A stretch of DNA of 64,000 nt from Acetivibrio alkalicellulosi (GCA_008125075.1 VLTH01000003.1:593398-657397); one strand, 5' to 3'; counted from the stretch's first letter, positions 1 to 7,668 are shown. Numbers and translations: made by a program. Notes: a model not told the origin generated them from the letters alone.

Positions 1-579
1 TTTGATGAGGCATTAAAAGTCCTGCCCAAAACAAAGAGAACCAAAACATGTGCAGCCCAAGAAGGTTTAGACTTTTGTAATAAACTTTTTGATATAGAAA
101 AAGATCTAAAAGAAGTAAGTGTAGAAGAAAGATATGCATTAAGGCTGGAAAAAAGCAAACCAGTATTAGATGATTTCTATAGCTGGTTAAAAATTCAGCG
201 TAAAGTTCTAACTCCTAAAAGTGCTACAGGAAATGCAATTCAATACTGTTTAAACCTTTGGGACAAGCTTTGTGGTTTTCTACTAGATGGAAGACTTTAT
301 ATTGACAATAACATTACTGAGAGGAGCATAAAATCATTTGTAATAAGTAGAAAAAACTTTTTGTTTTGTAACACTCCAAGTGGAGCTACTGCAAGTGCAA
401 TTATTTATAGTATAATTCAAACAGCTAGAGAAAATAACCTAAAGCCTTTTGAATATCTAAAATATCTATTACACATGTTGCCTAATTCAGATGTCAATGA
501 TCAAAAAATATTAGACTCATATTTGCCTTGGTCTAAAGACATTCCAGAAGTCTGTAAATTTAATAATAATAGCATATAA
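1..579 (+). CDS. IS66 family transposase (TnpC), C-terminal part
   Basis: Reading frame 1 is open from the window edge to the stop at 579, about 192 residues. It contains the IS66 signature DNNITERSIKSF (the conserved DNN..ER containing the last catalytic Glu), then RKNFLF and IIYSIIQTARENNL, and the C-terminal tail with PFEYLKYLL. This is the DDE transposase of IS66 elements, which acts with small accessory proteins encoded upstream (not visible here). The N-terminal zinc-finger and first catalytic Asp residues are outside the window. Nothing in the visible part is broken, so the element may be intact. The family assignment is firm. Confidence 0.93.
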   Translation, partial: FDEALKVLPKTKRTKTCAAQEGLDFCNKLFDIEKDLKEVSVEERYALRLEKSKPVLDDFYSWLKIQRKVLTPKSATGNAIQYCLNLWDKLCGFLLDGRLYIDNNITERSIKSFVISRKNFLFCNTPSGATASAIIYSIIQTARENNLKPFEYLKYLLHMLPNSDVNDQKILDSYLPWSKDIPEVCKFNNNSI

Positions 580-622
580 TAAATTTGTAATTTTTTTTAG
601 GTGGGTATTATATGACGCTTAC
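1..622 (+). mobile_element. IS66-family insertion sequence, right-hand part
   Basis: The window opens inside an IS66-type element. Its transposase ends at 579, and the element ends at 622 with ...GACGCTTAC, the complement of the GTAAGCGTC terminal repeat typical of IS66 elements. The sequence from 623 onward is a reading frame (amidoligase, minus strand) that breaks exactly there, so 622/623 is the insertion junction. The left end and the target duplication lie outside the window. Confidence 0.85.
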
Positions 623-1205
623 TTTCCATCTTTGTCTGGCTGTATCAAGAGGTTCTACTCCTATATGAACATGAGCACCGCACTTTTGATTTATTCTGGC
701 TCCATGACGTTTTGCCACTTCACAGATTTTTTCAATTGTACGCCAAGTTTTAGGAGTATCACGAAGGACTGGAGAAACTAATTCTCCGCCTTCACTTCCT
801 TCTGATACAGAGCCGTCTCTTTCAAGTTTCCACTTACATGATACCTTACCCTGTGGTCATAGCCGCATATTCCTAATTCATATAGTTCACGTGCAATTGC
901 ATCTGCGTTTCCTCCTGAAAATTCAAGCTCTATACCAAATGTGTTTTGGCTGCCGTTTAGAGCATTCTCATATTCATATGTCAATGACTCTTGAGAAGAC
1001 CTTTCTAATACCTGGTTAAATTCTTCCTTATTATCATTATAGAAGAACTCATCATCTTCAAATTCAGCGTTTATGTTTTCACGCAAGGTTTCTTCCTCGG
1101 TATTATAATAATGTGCCAATGAATCATGGGGTTATAATGGGAATTTTCTTAAATAGACTTCGTGGAATCCCTCTTCAACTCCAATTCTCTCATAACCTAC
1201 CAGTT
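623..1205 (-). pseudogene. amidoligase-family protein, disrupted
   Basis: On the minus strand the frame running left from about 1119 encodes NTFGIELEF and continues to GYDHRVRYHVS. After a frameshift near 831-845 it resumes as KWKLERDGSVSEGSEGGE, LVSPVL, then CGAHVHIGVE, ending at 623 where IS66 is inserted. FGIELEF, W.LE.DGS, GGELVSPVL and G.HVHIG are hallmarks of the putative amidoligase family (ATP-grasp-related, COOH-NH2 ligase fold), often found on mobile elements. Upstream, GYERIGVEEGFHEVYL is in frame but separated by a stop near 1137. At least three lesions (5' stop, frameshift, IS) make it a pseudogene. Family membership is from motif recall. Confidence 0.8.
973..1103 (-). repeat. 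131-bp duplicated segment, copy 1
   Basis: This part of the amidoligase pseudogene recurs at 3128-3258 in the same orientation with about three mismatches. Both copies encode the acidic stretch EEETLRENINAEFEDD and end at the same bases, so it is a discrete duplication, not homology between whole genes. Confidence 0.9.
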
Positions 1206-1364
1206 ACAATGGTTTAAAAAAATTATCTAAATTGTAATCAAAATGTAATATTCCCAATTAATTTGTTGTGATATAATATGCGTGTACTTAAAAAAAGGTA
1301 AAATATGCACACATTACCGAAAATTAATAAGTTATGCTTTACACAAAAAAAAGGAGGATCTATT

Positions 1365-1826
1365 ATGAAAAAGTTTGGAGCATTTTTAGTAGCAGGAGCG
1401 TTAACAATATCCATGTCTGTTTCTTCTTTTGCAAATAGTGCAGTTTCACATGTGGAAGAAGATGGGACGGTTGTAAGAGTTGTATCAACACCACTATCAA
1501 GTTTCTTGCAAAAAGGGGATTTTTCACTACAAATGACAATAGGTTCAGCAACATTGACAGGTGAAAACCGATTATTTTTTAAACCTAGAGCAGAAGCCTC
1601 AACATCTACTTTAAATGGTGCTATTGCATCGATCATTTCAGCTAAAACTGATGTTAATAATAATGGTCAAAGCACTAATACAACAGGGTGGAAAAACCTT
1701 TATAACACAACTCAAGCAAATTCTGGTTGGCTAAGCGCAAGTACTAATACATGTACATTTAATGGTTTTCACAGCCTTACAGTAAACGGAAATAATGGAA
1801 GTACAACTACTACTTTAAGTTATTAA
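1365..1826 (+). CDS. secreted protein of unknown function
   Basis: The gene encodes 153 residues. The start is the ATG preceded by AAAGGAGGATCTATT; an upstream in-frame ATG lacks a ribosome binding site. Residues 1-23 (MKKFGAFLVAGALTISMSVSS) form a clear signal peptide. The mature part is Ser/Thr/Asn-rich, with a short region of alternating polar residues and a C-terminus ending TTTTLSY, and has no cysteine pair of note. No family was recognised. It is followed after 33 bp by a membrane-anchored protein in the same direction, probably one transcript. The pair lies between two copies of a duplicated pseudogene fragment, so it was likely acquired by rearrangement. Confidence 0.7.
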   Translation: MKKFGAFLVAGALTISMSVSSFANSAVSHVEEDGTVVRVVSTPLSSFLQKGDFSLQMTIGSATLTGENRLFFKPRAEASTSTLNGAIASIISAKTDVNNNGQSTNTTGWKNLYNTTQANSGWLSASTNTCTFNGFHSLTVNGNNGSTTTTLSY

Positions 1827-1859
1827 TGTGGTAAGATATAAAAATTGGAGGAATAATGC

Positions 1860-2882
1860 ATGTTTAAAGGTTTTCTACATAATAATAAAAAATTAATAAT
1901 TTTTACGGTTTTAATAGTTGCTATAACTACAATTGCTTTGGCTATTTATGTAAACAATGATACACTACCTTCAAAAAATATACCTAAAGATAATGTATCA
2001 TATAGTTCTATTAGTCAAGATGATATTGAGTCTATGTTCCAATCAGGTTATGTTTTGTTTGTAGGTAATGATAATTTCTGTGAAACTTCTCATAGTACTA
2101 TTTATATAGATAATTTGAAAGATGAATTACAAGTTGATTTTACTAATATGTCTGGGAAAAATGAAAAGAGCAAATTTATACTTAAAATATTTTATGATTA
2201 CAAAGAAATAAACTTTAAAGTTGGTGATGGTATTTTTAATAATGAGTACGAGTTCAGTCTGGATGACTCAACAAAAATCTCCTTGTCAGTATATTTATCA
2301 GACGAAGTTCAAAAAGATGATAAGTCTCATAAATTATTGGTTTCAGTTTTAGCGGCTCCTCAAAAGCATGCAAAAGAAATAGATGCAATGACAAATTTTT
2401 ACGGAACAACATATGCTTATGATGTAGTGTTTAGCGAAGGAAATAAAAAGTTTTTTACTGAACATAAATTTGATAAACCTATGAAAGAATATAAGTGCCA
2501 GTATCAAGGACTAATGATAAATATAGATTTTGATAATTTCTCAGAGAAAGAAGTATACTTTCCACCTACTTTTATAACTTCAAAGACAAGTGAAAAAATC
2601 CAACTTGCCTATAGAATGGGGAATTATTCTGGTATAGAGGAATATCTGATGATTATTTTGCTTGATTGGAAGCAATGCTACTTTGATGATAAGCCATATA
2701 AATTATTAAGAATAGCTGATTCAAAAATAGGATATGGTACATTTGACATAATTGCTCCAGATAAACCTGGTTTGTATGAAATAGTCGGTTATGTTGTTCC
2801 AGCTCCATTTGAAGACAAAGGCCTTTATGATTACCGTCAGATAGATACATCATATAGATTTACTTTAGAAGTTCAGGAATAA
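1860..2882 (+). CDS. membrane-anchored extracytoplasmic protein, unknown
   Basis: The gene encodes 340 residues. The ribosome binding site TTGGAGGAA lies just before the ATG. Residues 12-31 are one hydrophobic segment preceded by HNNKK, giving a type II anchor or uncleaved signal. The remaining ~300 residues are predicted outside the membrane and rich in Asp/Lys/Tyr, with beta-strand-like alternation near the C-terminus (GTFDIIAPDKPGLYEIVGYV), which looks like an Ig-type beta-sandwich domain. No catalytic motif is visible. It is cotranscribed with the secreted protein ending at 1826, so the two may act together at the surface. Function is not recognised. Confidence 0.65.
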   Translation: MFKGFLHNNKKLIIFTVLIVAITTIALAIYVNNDTLPSKNIPKDNVSYSSISQDDIESMFQSGYVLFVGNDNFCETSHSTIYIDNLKDELQVDFTNMSGKNEKSKFILKIFYDYKEINFKVGDGIFNNEYEFSLDDSTKISLSVYLSDEVQKDDKSHKLLVSVLAAPQKHAKEIDAMTNFYGTTYAYDVVFSEGNKKFFTEHKFDKPMKEYKCQYQGLMINIDFDNFSEKEVYFPPTFITSKTSEKIQLAYRMGNYSGIEEYLMIILLDWKQCYFDDKPYKLLRIADSKIGYGTFDIIAPDKPGLYEIVGYVVPAPFEDKGLYDYRQIDTSYRFTLEVQE

Positions 2883-2980
2883 GGTTAGTGTTAGAACAAA
2901 ATGGGGTATTGAACCTACAGTGTATATTAATAAACAGAAATATGTCAGTGTTTTCGCTTTCTAAGTAAGAGTTGCTATGC

Positions 2981-3268
2981 TTAACATGAATCAGCTCTCT
3001 CCAGTACTCTTATAGCATCTATCTTAGCCAAAGAAAGAAGAAACTCTTTATCATTATCAACCCTTACTTTTACAGCATCATCACAATTAACATCATAATC
3101 TTCAGCAGCATAATTATCTGTTACAACTTCATATGTCAATGACTCTTGAGAAGACCTTTCTAATACCTGGTTAAATTCTTCCTCATTATCATTATAGAAG
3201 AACTAATCATCTTCAAATTCAGCGTTTATGTTTTCACGCAAGGTTTCTTCCTCAGTATCAAATGTCAT
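2981..3268 (-). pseudogene. fragment sharing its 5' part with the amidoligase pseudogene
   Basis: From an ATG at 3268 the frame reads MTFDTEEETLRENINAEFEDD and then meets a stop (TAG) where the copy at 973-1103 has a sense codon. Without the stop it continues through NQVLERSSQESLTYE, diverges at 3128, and ends VLERADSC at 2981. The last ~50 residues (DDAVKVRVDNDKEFLLSLAK and onward) are unrelated to the amidoligase. It is a chimeric, decayed fragment, not an expressed gene. Confidence 0.65.
3128..3258 (-). repeat. 131-bp duplicated segment, copy 2
   Basis: Near-identical to 973-1103, with differences that include the substitution creating an in-frame stop. The two copies flank the secreted-protein pair at 1365-2882 as direct repeats, a configuration that could arise from or promote recombination. 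Confidence 0.9.
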
Positions 3269-3351
3269 TTGATCTTGGATAGTATTTTTTATATTTATAT
3301 CAGGGGAAGGGGATTGATGGCTGCGTTGACCAAGGGCAATGCCAACTGCAT

Positions 3352-3768
3352 CTATATGACGGCATCTGTCTCCACGAATTCTATGATGAATGCATGTAAA
3401 GGAATCATTGATATAATCAACTTCATATCTTGTACCACTTTCAGAGTGAACTCGTGCGCGGCCAGGTCATCAAGAGTGTTTGCTGTATTTAGAGATAGTG
3501 TAAATAGTCTTTCATTATTGGAGCTTTGAACAAAATTTTTAAGTATGTATCTTTCATCATCCTCATCAATAGCTTTTTTTAAGGATTTTTCATTATTTAG
3601 AGTATTAAGAAGATATGGGGAAGAGGCACAATACCTGTTAAGCTCAATTAAAGCAATAAGATTTCCTTTGTTTGCACTTGCAACTGAAAGAAAAGATGCT
3701 ATGGTAGTCTTACCAACTCCTCCACAAGGGCTCCATACTATAGTTAGCTTTTTACCTACGGATTTCAT
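3352..3768 (-). CDS. ParA/MinD-type ATPase (CpaE-like), apparently truncated
   Basis: The start is the ATG at 3768, preceded by GGAGGTGAAGCTA, which overlaps the end of the upstream gene by 17 bp (translational coupling). The 138-residue product opens LTIVWSPCGGVGKTTIASFL, a deviant Walker A motif of the ParA/MinD/CpaE group, followed by a plausible switch region. Family members are normally 250-400 residues; this one stops at 3352 and downstream minus-strand sequence gives no continuation, so the C-terminal half is lost. With the CpaB-like gene upstream it looks like the remnant of a Tad/Flp pilus-assembly cluster. Probably non-functional. Confidence 0.6.
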   Translation of the reverse strand: MKSVGKKLTIVWSPCGGVGKTTIASFLSVASANKGNLIALIELNRYCASSPYLLNTLNNEKSLKKAIDEDDERYILKNFVQSSNNERLFTLSLNTANTLDDLAAHEFTLKVVQDMKLIISMIPLHAFIIEFVETDAVI

Positions 3769-4276
3769 TAGCTTCACCTCCAGGTTGGTGCAATTGCTCT
3801 TTTGATTGCTCTTCAAGTTCTTTTTTCTTTCTTTCAATAGCCCTCTTTAATCGATCTTCATATAGACTTTCTTGAAGATCATCATCCTGTAACTTTACTG
3901 GAAGCATTATCATATGCAGCTCGCCGCCATATTCACCCGATAATAGTGCTTCTACTTGATCACGTTTAGCATCAAATGTGGCGATTGCTGGCTTGCTTTC
4001 AGATTCGCTTGCTAGTATCCCTCCGTTTTTGTTAGTAGCATGTTTAATTTGTTCCCCTGATTGACTCTGAAGTGAAATAAGCTTTACAGCTTCAAGCTCT
4101 GCATAAGACAATACTTCTATCATTCGAGTTTGGGAATTTTGTCGAATTATCTTAATTTGTACCCAATCACCAGCTTTAGGTAAGCCTCCAACACTTTTAA
4201 CCAAATTTGTATTTATTGAAACAGCTCCAGACTTTATATCATACCGCGGTCTTCGACCGCAAGAATTCAGAACCAT
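3752..4276 (-). pseudogene. CpaB/RcpC-like pilus assembly protein, N-terminally truncated
   Basis: The product has 174 residues. The stretch AVSINTNLVKSVGGLPKAGD resembles the SAF-domain region of CpaB, and IATFDAKRDQVEALLSGEYG matches the repeated 'V-T-L-x-A-E-x-L-x-x-A' segment of CpaB-type proteins. The N-terminal membrane segment and first half are missing: the frame opens inside an inverted repeat (4275-4348) with no ribosome binding site. The C-terminus (ERKKKELEEQSKEQLHQ) is charged and helical. The next gene encodes a CpaE-like ATPase, consistent with the cpaB-cpaE order of Tad loci. The CpaB assignment is an inference from weak similarity. Confidence 0.5.
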
Positions 4277-4348
4277 AGAATTCAGAATTCAGTAGAAAAT
4301 CAAAATGCTTAATTCCAAATATTCTGAATACTGAATTCTGGATTCTAT
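4275..4348. repeat. 20-bp inverted repeat element (GAATTC-rich)
   Basis: The arms 4275-4294 and 4329-4348 are complementary at 19 of 20 positions, separated by 34 bp. The arm sequence (ATAGAATTCAGAATTCAGTA) is related to the inverted repeat at 57449-57507. The element abuts the truncated CpaB-like frame, so it marks a rearrangement point. Confidence 0.75.
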
Positions 4349-4377
4349 TTCAAGACAAGGTATCACTACGTTGTAGC

Positions 4378-4407
4378 AAAAAGTTTGCAAAAAAAACAAA
4401 CTTTTTT
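4378..4407 (-). terminator. hairpin terminator after the parA operon
   Basis: Stem AAAAAGTTTG / CAAACTTTTT with an A-rich loop. The minus-strand copy is followed by T-rich sequence and lies downstream of the stop at 4472. Confidence 0.5.
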
Positions 4408-4471
4408 AGAGGAATTATATATGAGTCATCTTTAAAAATCATAAATAATCTTTTCATGTTTAACACCTTCT

Positions 4472-5053
4472 TTAAATAATGTTCTGAATAGGCTGTATCA
4501 TAGATTTATGAATTAAATGTATTATTCCAAGCCATCCACCTCCAAGTAACAGGATTCCAACGAAGACTCCAATAAAGAGCCACAAAAAAAACTTCCCATC
4601 AAAGAAGCCATTTCCTAAAATCACTTTTAAGTATATGGTGTAGCGTTCAAGGGTGTTTTCATCAGTATTTGCTTTGATTATAAATTTGTTTACATTTTTG
4701 TAATCAGAATTGTTTACATCAATGTTTACATTGCTGTTTACACCTTTGTTTACACTTTTATCAACATTTGTGTTTGTGTTATTGTGGTCATATATGTTTA
4801 CATCAGTGTAAGTATTTTTATTTACATCTACATCAACGTTTGTATTTGTGTTTACTTGGTTGTAATCAGAATTGTTTACATTATTGTCTACATTAGTGTA
4901 TACATTTTTATCTACACATTCATCAGCATTTTTGTGTGTATTTAAGTCGACACTTTTACAAACATTTTTGTTGTTAGCCTCAGCCTTTAGCTTTTTTGCC
5001 AGCATAGACTGCTTTAATTTTTCAAAGTTGTTATCCAGTTTGTTCATCTCCAA
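4472..5053 (-). CDS. Asn-rich tetrapeptide-repeat membrane protein downstream of parA
   Basis: The gene encodes 193 residues; the TTG start at 5053 overlaps the parA end by 23 bp and has GGTTGGTG upstream. Residues 1-26 are helical and charged (KLDNNFEKLKQSMLAKKLKA). Residues ~30-125 are almost entirely Asn, Val, Asp, Thr and Lys in a four-residue rhythm (NVDNNVNNSDY, NVDVDVNKN, NVNIDVNNSDYKNVN). Residues ~155-180 (FFLWLFIGVFVGILLLGGGW) form one transmembrane segment near the C-terminus. No known family. Its position is that of the ParB-like partner in a partition operon, but it has no ParB domain. The DNA of the repeat region also carries regularly spaced octamers (separate entry). Confidence 0.75.
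   Translation of the reverse strand: MEMNKLDNNFEKLKQSMLAKKLKAEANNKNVCKSVDLNTHKNADECVDKNVYTNVDNNVNNSDYNQVNTNTNVDVDVNKNTYTDVNIYDHNNTNTNVDKSVNKGVNSNVNIDVNNSDYKNVNKFIIKANTDENTLERYTIYLKVILGNGFFDGKFFLWLFIGVFVGILLLGGGWLGIIHLIHKSMIQPIQNII
4687..4880. repeat. TGTTTACA octamer array with 12-bp periodicity
   Basis: Exact TGTTTACA occurs at 4687, 4711, 4723, 4735, 4747, 4795 and 4873. Four of these are spaced exactly 12 bp, and 4687 and 4795 fall on the same 12-bp register. Degenerate copies (TGTTTACT, TGTCTACA) fill gaps. The array encodes the NVxx repeats of the protein above, but could also be a binding array, as partition centromeres often are. Confidence 0.7.
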
Positions 5054-5798
5054 TTAGGGTCACCAACCTTTCTAGAACTTTAAAAAATTGATTTGCTGAC
5101 TCTTCGTCATATTCAAATACTGTTTTGCCAATTTTGCCTGCTTCGGTTATTTTAACTCTCCGATTTATAGGCTCTGTGAGAATGTCCTGATCATTGTAGA
5201 ATTCTCTTAAAAACTCTAGGTTTTCTTTAGCATTATTTGTCCTCTGATCATACATGTTTGGAACAACTAATGATACTAGAGCAGGATCCAATCGAAGATC
5301 AGAAAGGTATTCATATATATTTCCTACTGCTCTGACAGATGCTGCTTCAACTTGAACAGGCATTACAATATTATCAATGTAGCAAAGTACAGCATCATTT
5401 ATTTTAGTTCTCTGAGGTCCGCAATCAATTATTAGAAAATCATAGTCTGAAGTTTCAAGGTCTTTGAGATGTTCCTTTAGTATAATGTCAATTCTAGATG
5501 CTCTATGAAATTCTGCATTTATTTCTTCTATGTGGCTGCTAGGGAGGAGGTCTAAATTATGTCTTGCATTTATAATGCATTCTTCTATTTTTGAAGGGTT
5601 TCTTTTGTCCACAAGGTGATAAAAGGTTTTGTTGTACAGGTCTTCTGAAAAGCCTAGAAATAGGCTTGAATCATTTTGACCGTCCAGATCAAGTAGAAGT
5701 ACTTTAAATCCTAGTTTGGCTAAACCATGGGATAGCTGGACAGATATTGTGCTCTTTCCAACACCACCTTTATTGTTTAGTACTGCAATTTTTTTCAT
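5031..5798 (-). CDS. ParA family partition ATPase
   Basis: The gene encodes 255 residues. Start ATG with CAGGAGGAAACATAA upstream. The deviant Walker A motif KGGVGKST is at residues 10-17, LLLDLDGQNDSS provides the switch I Asp (Walker A'), and YDFLIIDCGP is Walker B. Length and motifs fit a full ParA that binds DNA non-specifically when ATP-bound and moves plasmids or chromosome origins along the nucleoid. There is no N-terminal helix-turn-helix, so it is a short (Soj/ParA Ib-like) form. The downstream overlapping gene takes the place of parB. This suggests an integrated or decaying plasmid segment. Confidence 0.9.
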   Translation of the reverse strand: MKKIAVLNNKGGVGKSTISVQLSHGLAKLGFKVLLLDLDGQNDSSLFLGFSEDLYNKTFYHLVDKRNPSKIEECIINARHNLDLLPSSHIEEINAEFHRASRIDIILKEHLKDLETSDYDFLIIDCGPQRTKINDAVLCYIDNIVMPVQVEAASVRAVGNIYEYLSDLRLDPALVSLVVPNMYDQRTNNAKENLEFLREFYNDQDILTEPINRRVKITEAGKIGKTVFEYDEESANQFFKVLERLVTLIGDEQTG

Positions 5799-5827
5799 TT
5801 ATGTTTCCTCCTGTTTTTTTGAAATAA

Positions 5828-5860
5828 AAAAACTACTTTCAAAAATTAAAAGTAGTTTTT
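5828..5860 (-). terminator. terminator between toxin-antitoxin operon and parA
   Basis: A perfect 12-bp stem, AAAAACTACTTT (5828-5839) with AAAGTAGTTTTT (5849-5860). On the minus strand it is followed by TTTATTTC and a T7 run, so it would stop leftward transcripts from the toxin-antitoxin genes before parA. Confidence 0.7.
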
Positions 5861-5991
5861 GTTAAAATATTTAATTGTACTTGAGTAGACATATCCTTTT
5901 GTTTGCAAGACTTCTGATTTTTGAACATGATTATTAAATACATCTTAATTCATATAATTAACTGCACAGTGTGTAGCTTTTTTAATTAAGT

Positions 5992-6327
5992 TCACAGTTT
6001 TTCTTCATTGTCTATTATTTCTCTCAATAAAATGCGCGTATAATCCCTTCGGCCATATAGAATTCTTGATACATAGACTATTTCATCATGATGCCTGTAA
6101 AAAATCAGGTAGCTATCACAGATCAGAAAACGATAGTCTGTCTGAATATCTATAATAGAAGATAGGGGTACACCAATTTCGCAATGCTCCGACAGATTAC
6201 GTATTTTCTTCATAATTTTTGATACTAAGTTTACAGCCGCCTGAACATTACAAAGCTCTTTAGAAATATAGTCTTTGATTTCCATTAAATCATTTCTAGC
6301 CTCTGGAGAAATTTTTATATTATACAT
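5992..6327 (-). CDS. RelE/ParE-family toxin
   Basis: The gene encodes 111 residues. It starts YNIKISPEARNDLMEIKDYI, typical of the ParE/RelE plasmid-stabilisation toxin fold, then has VPLSSIIDIQTDYRFLICDS and IVYVSRILYGRRDY, the conserved R.L...RDY end of the family. The gene overlaps the antitoxin gene by 8 bp, the normal coupled arrangement. Whether it poisons gyrase (ParE-like) or cleaves ribosome-bound mRNA (RelE-like) cannot be read from the sequence; the C-terminal pattern looks ParE-like. It appears complete. Confidence 0.9.
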   Translation of the reverse strand: MYNIKISPEARNDLMEIKDYISKELCNVQAAVNLVSKIMKKIRNLSEHCEIGVPLSSIIDIQTDYRFLICDSYLIFYRHHDEIVYVSRILYGRRDYTRILLREIIDNEEKL

Positions 6328-6574
6328 TATGGATACCTAGTTCTGCTTCTACTTCCTCAATGGTCATCCAGCCTTTTTCTTTTCCAATTTGCTCTCCTTG
6401 AGCAAGCTTTGACAGTAACTTTAGAGAAGCTTTTAATCTTTCATACTCTTTGATGTCCACAATAGCAAATTTCCCACGGCCATTTTTGGTCAAAAATACT
6501 GGTTCTCCAACTGAAATATCTCGCAAGACCTCATTATAATTCCTCAAGTCAGAAATAGGTTTTATATTTGGCAT
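6320..6574 (-). CDS. Phd/YefM-family antitoxin
   Basis: The gene encodes 84 residues from the ATG at 6574, chosen because GAGGAG lies 9 bp upstream; a TTG nine bases earlier sits too close to it. MPNIKPISDLRNYNEVLRDI is the typical Phd/YefM DNA-binding start, followed by PVFLTKNGRGKFAIVDIKEY. The C-terminal tail (MTIEEVEAELG) should wrap and neutralise the toxin encoded next. Such antitoxins also repress their own promoter, and a palindrome over the start region fits this. Confidence 0.92.
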   Translation of the reverse strand: MPNIKPISDLRNYNEVLRDISVGEPVFLTKNGRGKFAIVDIKEYERLKASLKLLSKLAQGEQIGKEKGWMTIEEVEAELGIHNV

Positions 6575-6578
6575 AAAT

Positions 6579-6629
6579 AACAACTCCTCTCGTTGTTATT
6601 ATTATACCCTTATTATTCGTAAAATTCAA
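6579..6629 (-). promoter_or_regulatory. toxin-antitoxin promoter and operator
   Basis: Minus strand: TTGAAT (6629-6624), 17 bp, then TATAAT (6606-6601), a near-consensus sigma-A promoter. Immediately downstream is the imperfect palindrome AACAACGAGAGGAGTTGTT (6597-6579), covering the ribosome binding site of the antitoxin. It is a candidate autorepression site for the Phd-type antitoxin. Confidence 0.7.
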
Positions 6630-6778
6630 CAGCAGATTTCATATGATTATCTCTTCGAGTATTGATTGAAACCAGCAGGTATAAATGTTTGTTCATGCTG
6701 TATTGAATAACTAATATAGACCTGGTGAGACTATTTCAGATATTCGTTGACTATTGTGTTTAAGAGACACTTACTCAT

Positions 6779-7570
6779 GTGGTGGATCCTAAAAATCCAG
6801 GAGCTGTTGATGAAATTATTCATTTAGGTGACTTTTGGGATGAAGATGAAATTAGAATAAATAAGGATAAGATAATTAAGTGTAATAAAGATGTAGGTAA
6901 CAACTTTAAAAGGGCGTATAAATACATAAGGGCTGCTTATTTAATTTATGAAGATAGCATTGAAATAATAAAAAATTCAACTGATAGCGGAAAGATAAAT
7001 CAAATCAGTAATACGGTGTTTGAAAGTATTTTTAAGAATACATCCATAGCAGAAAAAGAAGGTAGTGATAGGCGTCTTTTTGCAAGTGCAATAACACCAA
7101 AAGGACTTATAAATTATCTTGATACAGTTTTAAATACAAGTAAAATATATAATGTAAGGGGAAAATCAGGAACAGGCACAGAGAAGTTTCTTGAGAAAAT
7201 TAAAATTGGAGCTATTGAAAGAGGACTTAATGTAGAGTCATTTTACTGTGCTTTAAATCCTTTTAAACTTGAGCATCTGATAATAAGGGACTTAGATGTT
7301 TCTTTTACAACTTCAAATGAGTATCATAGTGTACATGTTGAGGCATTTGAAGAAATTGATTTTGATGAGTGTATTGACAGGTATTCTTTAAATGAATTGG
7401 TTCTAGAGGAAAATAGACAAAATTTTAGTTTCTTACTGGGGGTAGGAATTCAAACTATTGCTAAAGCAAAAAGTATGCATGATGATATGGAGGCTTATTA
7501 TATACCTAATATGGATTTTGAAGCAGTTCAACTGTGCTTTGAATCAACTTTGGCCAGAATTTTAAAATAA
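6779..7570 (+). pseudogene. 5'-truncated P-loop ATPase (PRK06851-like)
   Basis: The open frame of 263 residues begins VDPKNPGAVDEIIHLGDFWD without a ribosome binding site and is blocked upstream by TAA at 6761. The body (FKRAYKYIRAAYLIYED, then GKSGTG, then AIERGLNVESFYCALNPFKL, then IIRDLDVSFTTSNEYHSV) matches my memory of a ~370-residue two-P-loop clostridial protein of unknown function. About 100 N-terminal residues, including the first P-loop, are missing. The second P-loop reads GKSGTGTEKF and lacks the Lys after GTG. Both lesions point to a dead gene. Confidence 0.65.
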
Positions 7571-7668
7571 ATTCTAGGCGACAGTGAGTGACAGAGGTTG
7601 TGACACCTAGTTGTCACCGCCCTGTTACCCATTGTTTATGTTGAAATAAATGCTATAATTTTACTGTC

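Noticed and set aside
1238-1636. Minus-strand open frame of 132 residues opposite the secreted protein
   Set aside because: It overlaps the signal-peptide gene at 1365-1826, has no ribosome binding site, and its residues are the complement of a normal coding sequence.
3269-3805. Plus-strand open frames opposite the ParA/CpaE-like fragment
   Set aside because: The minus strand carries the recognisable GGVGKTT motif and a coupled ribosome binding site; the plus frames show no family features.
4687-4880. CRISPR-like array
   Set aside because: Repeats are 8 bp on a 12-bp register inside an open frame; there are no spacers of 30 bp and no cas genes.
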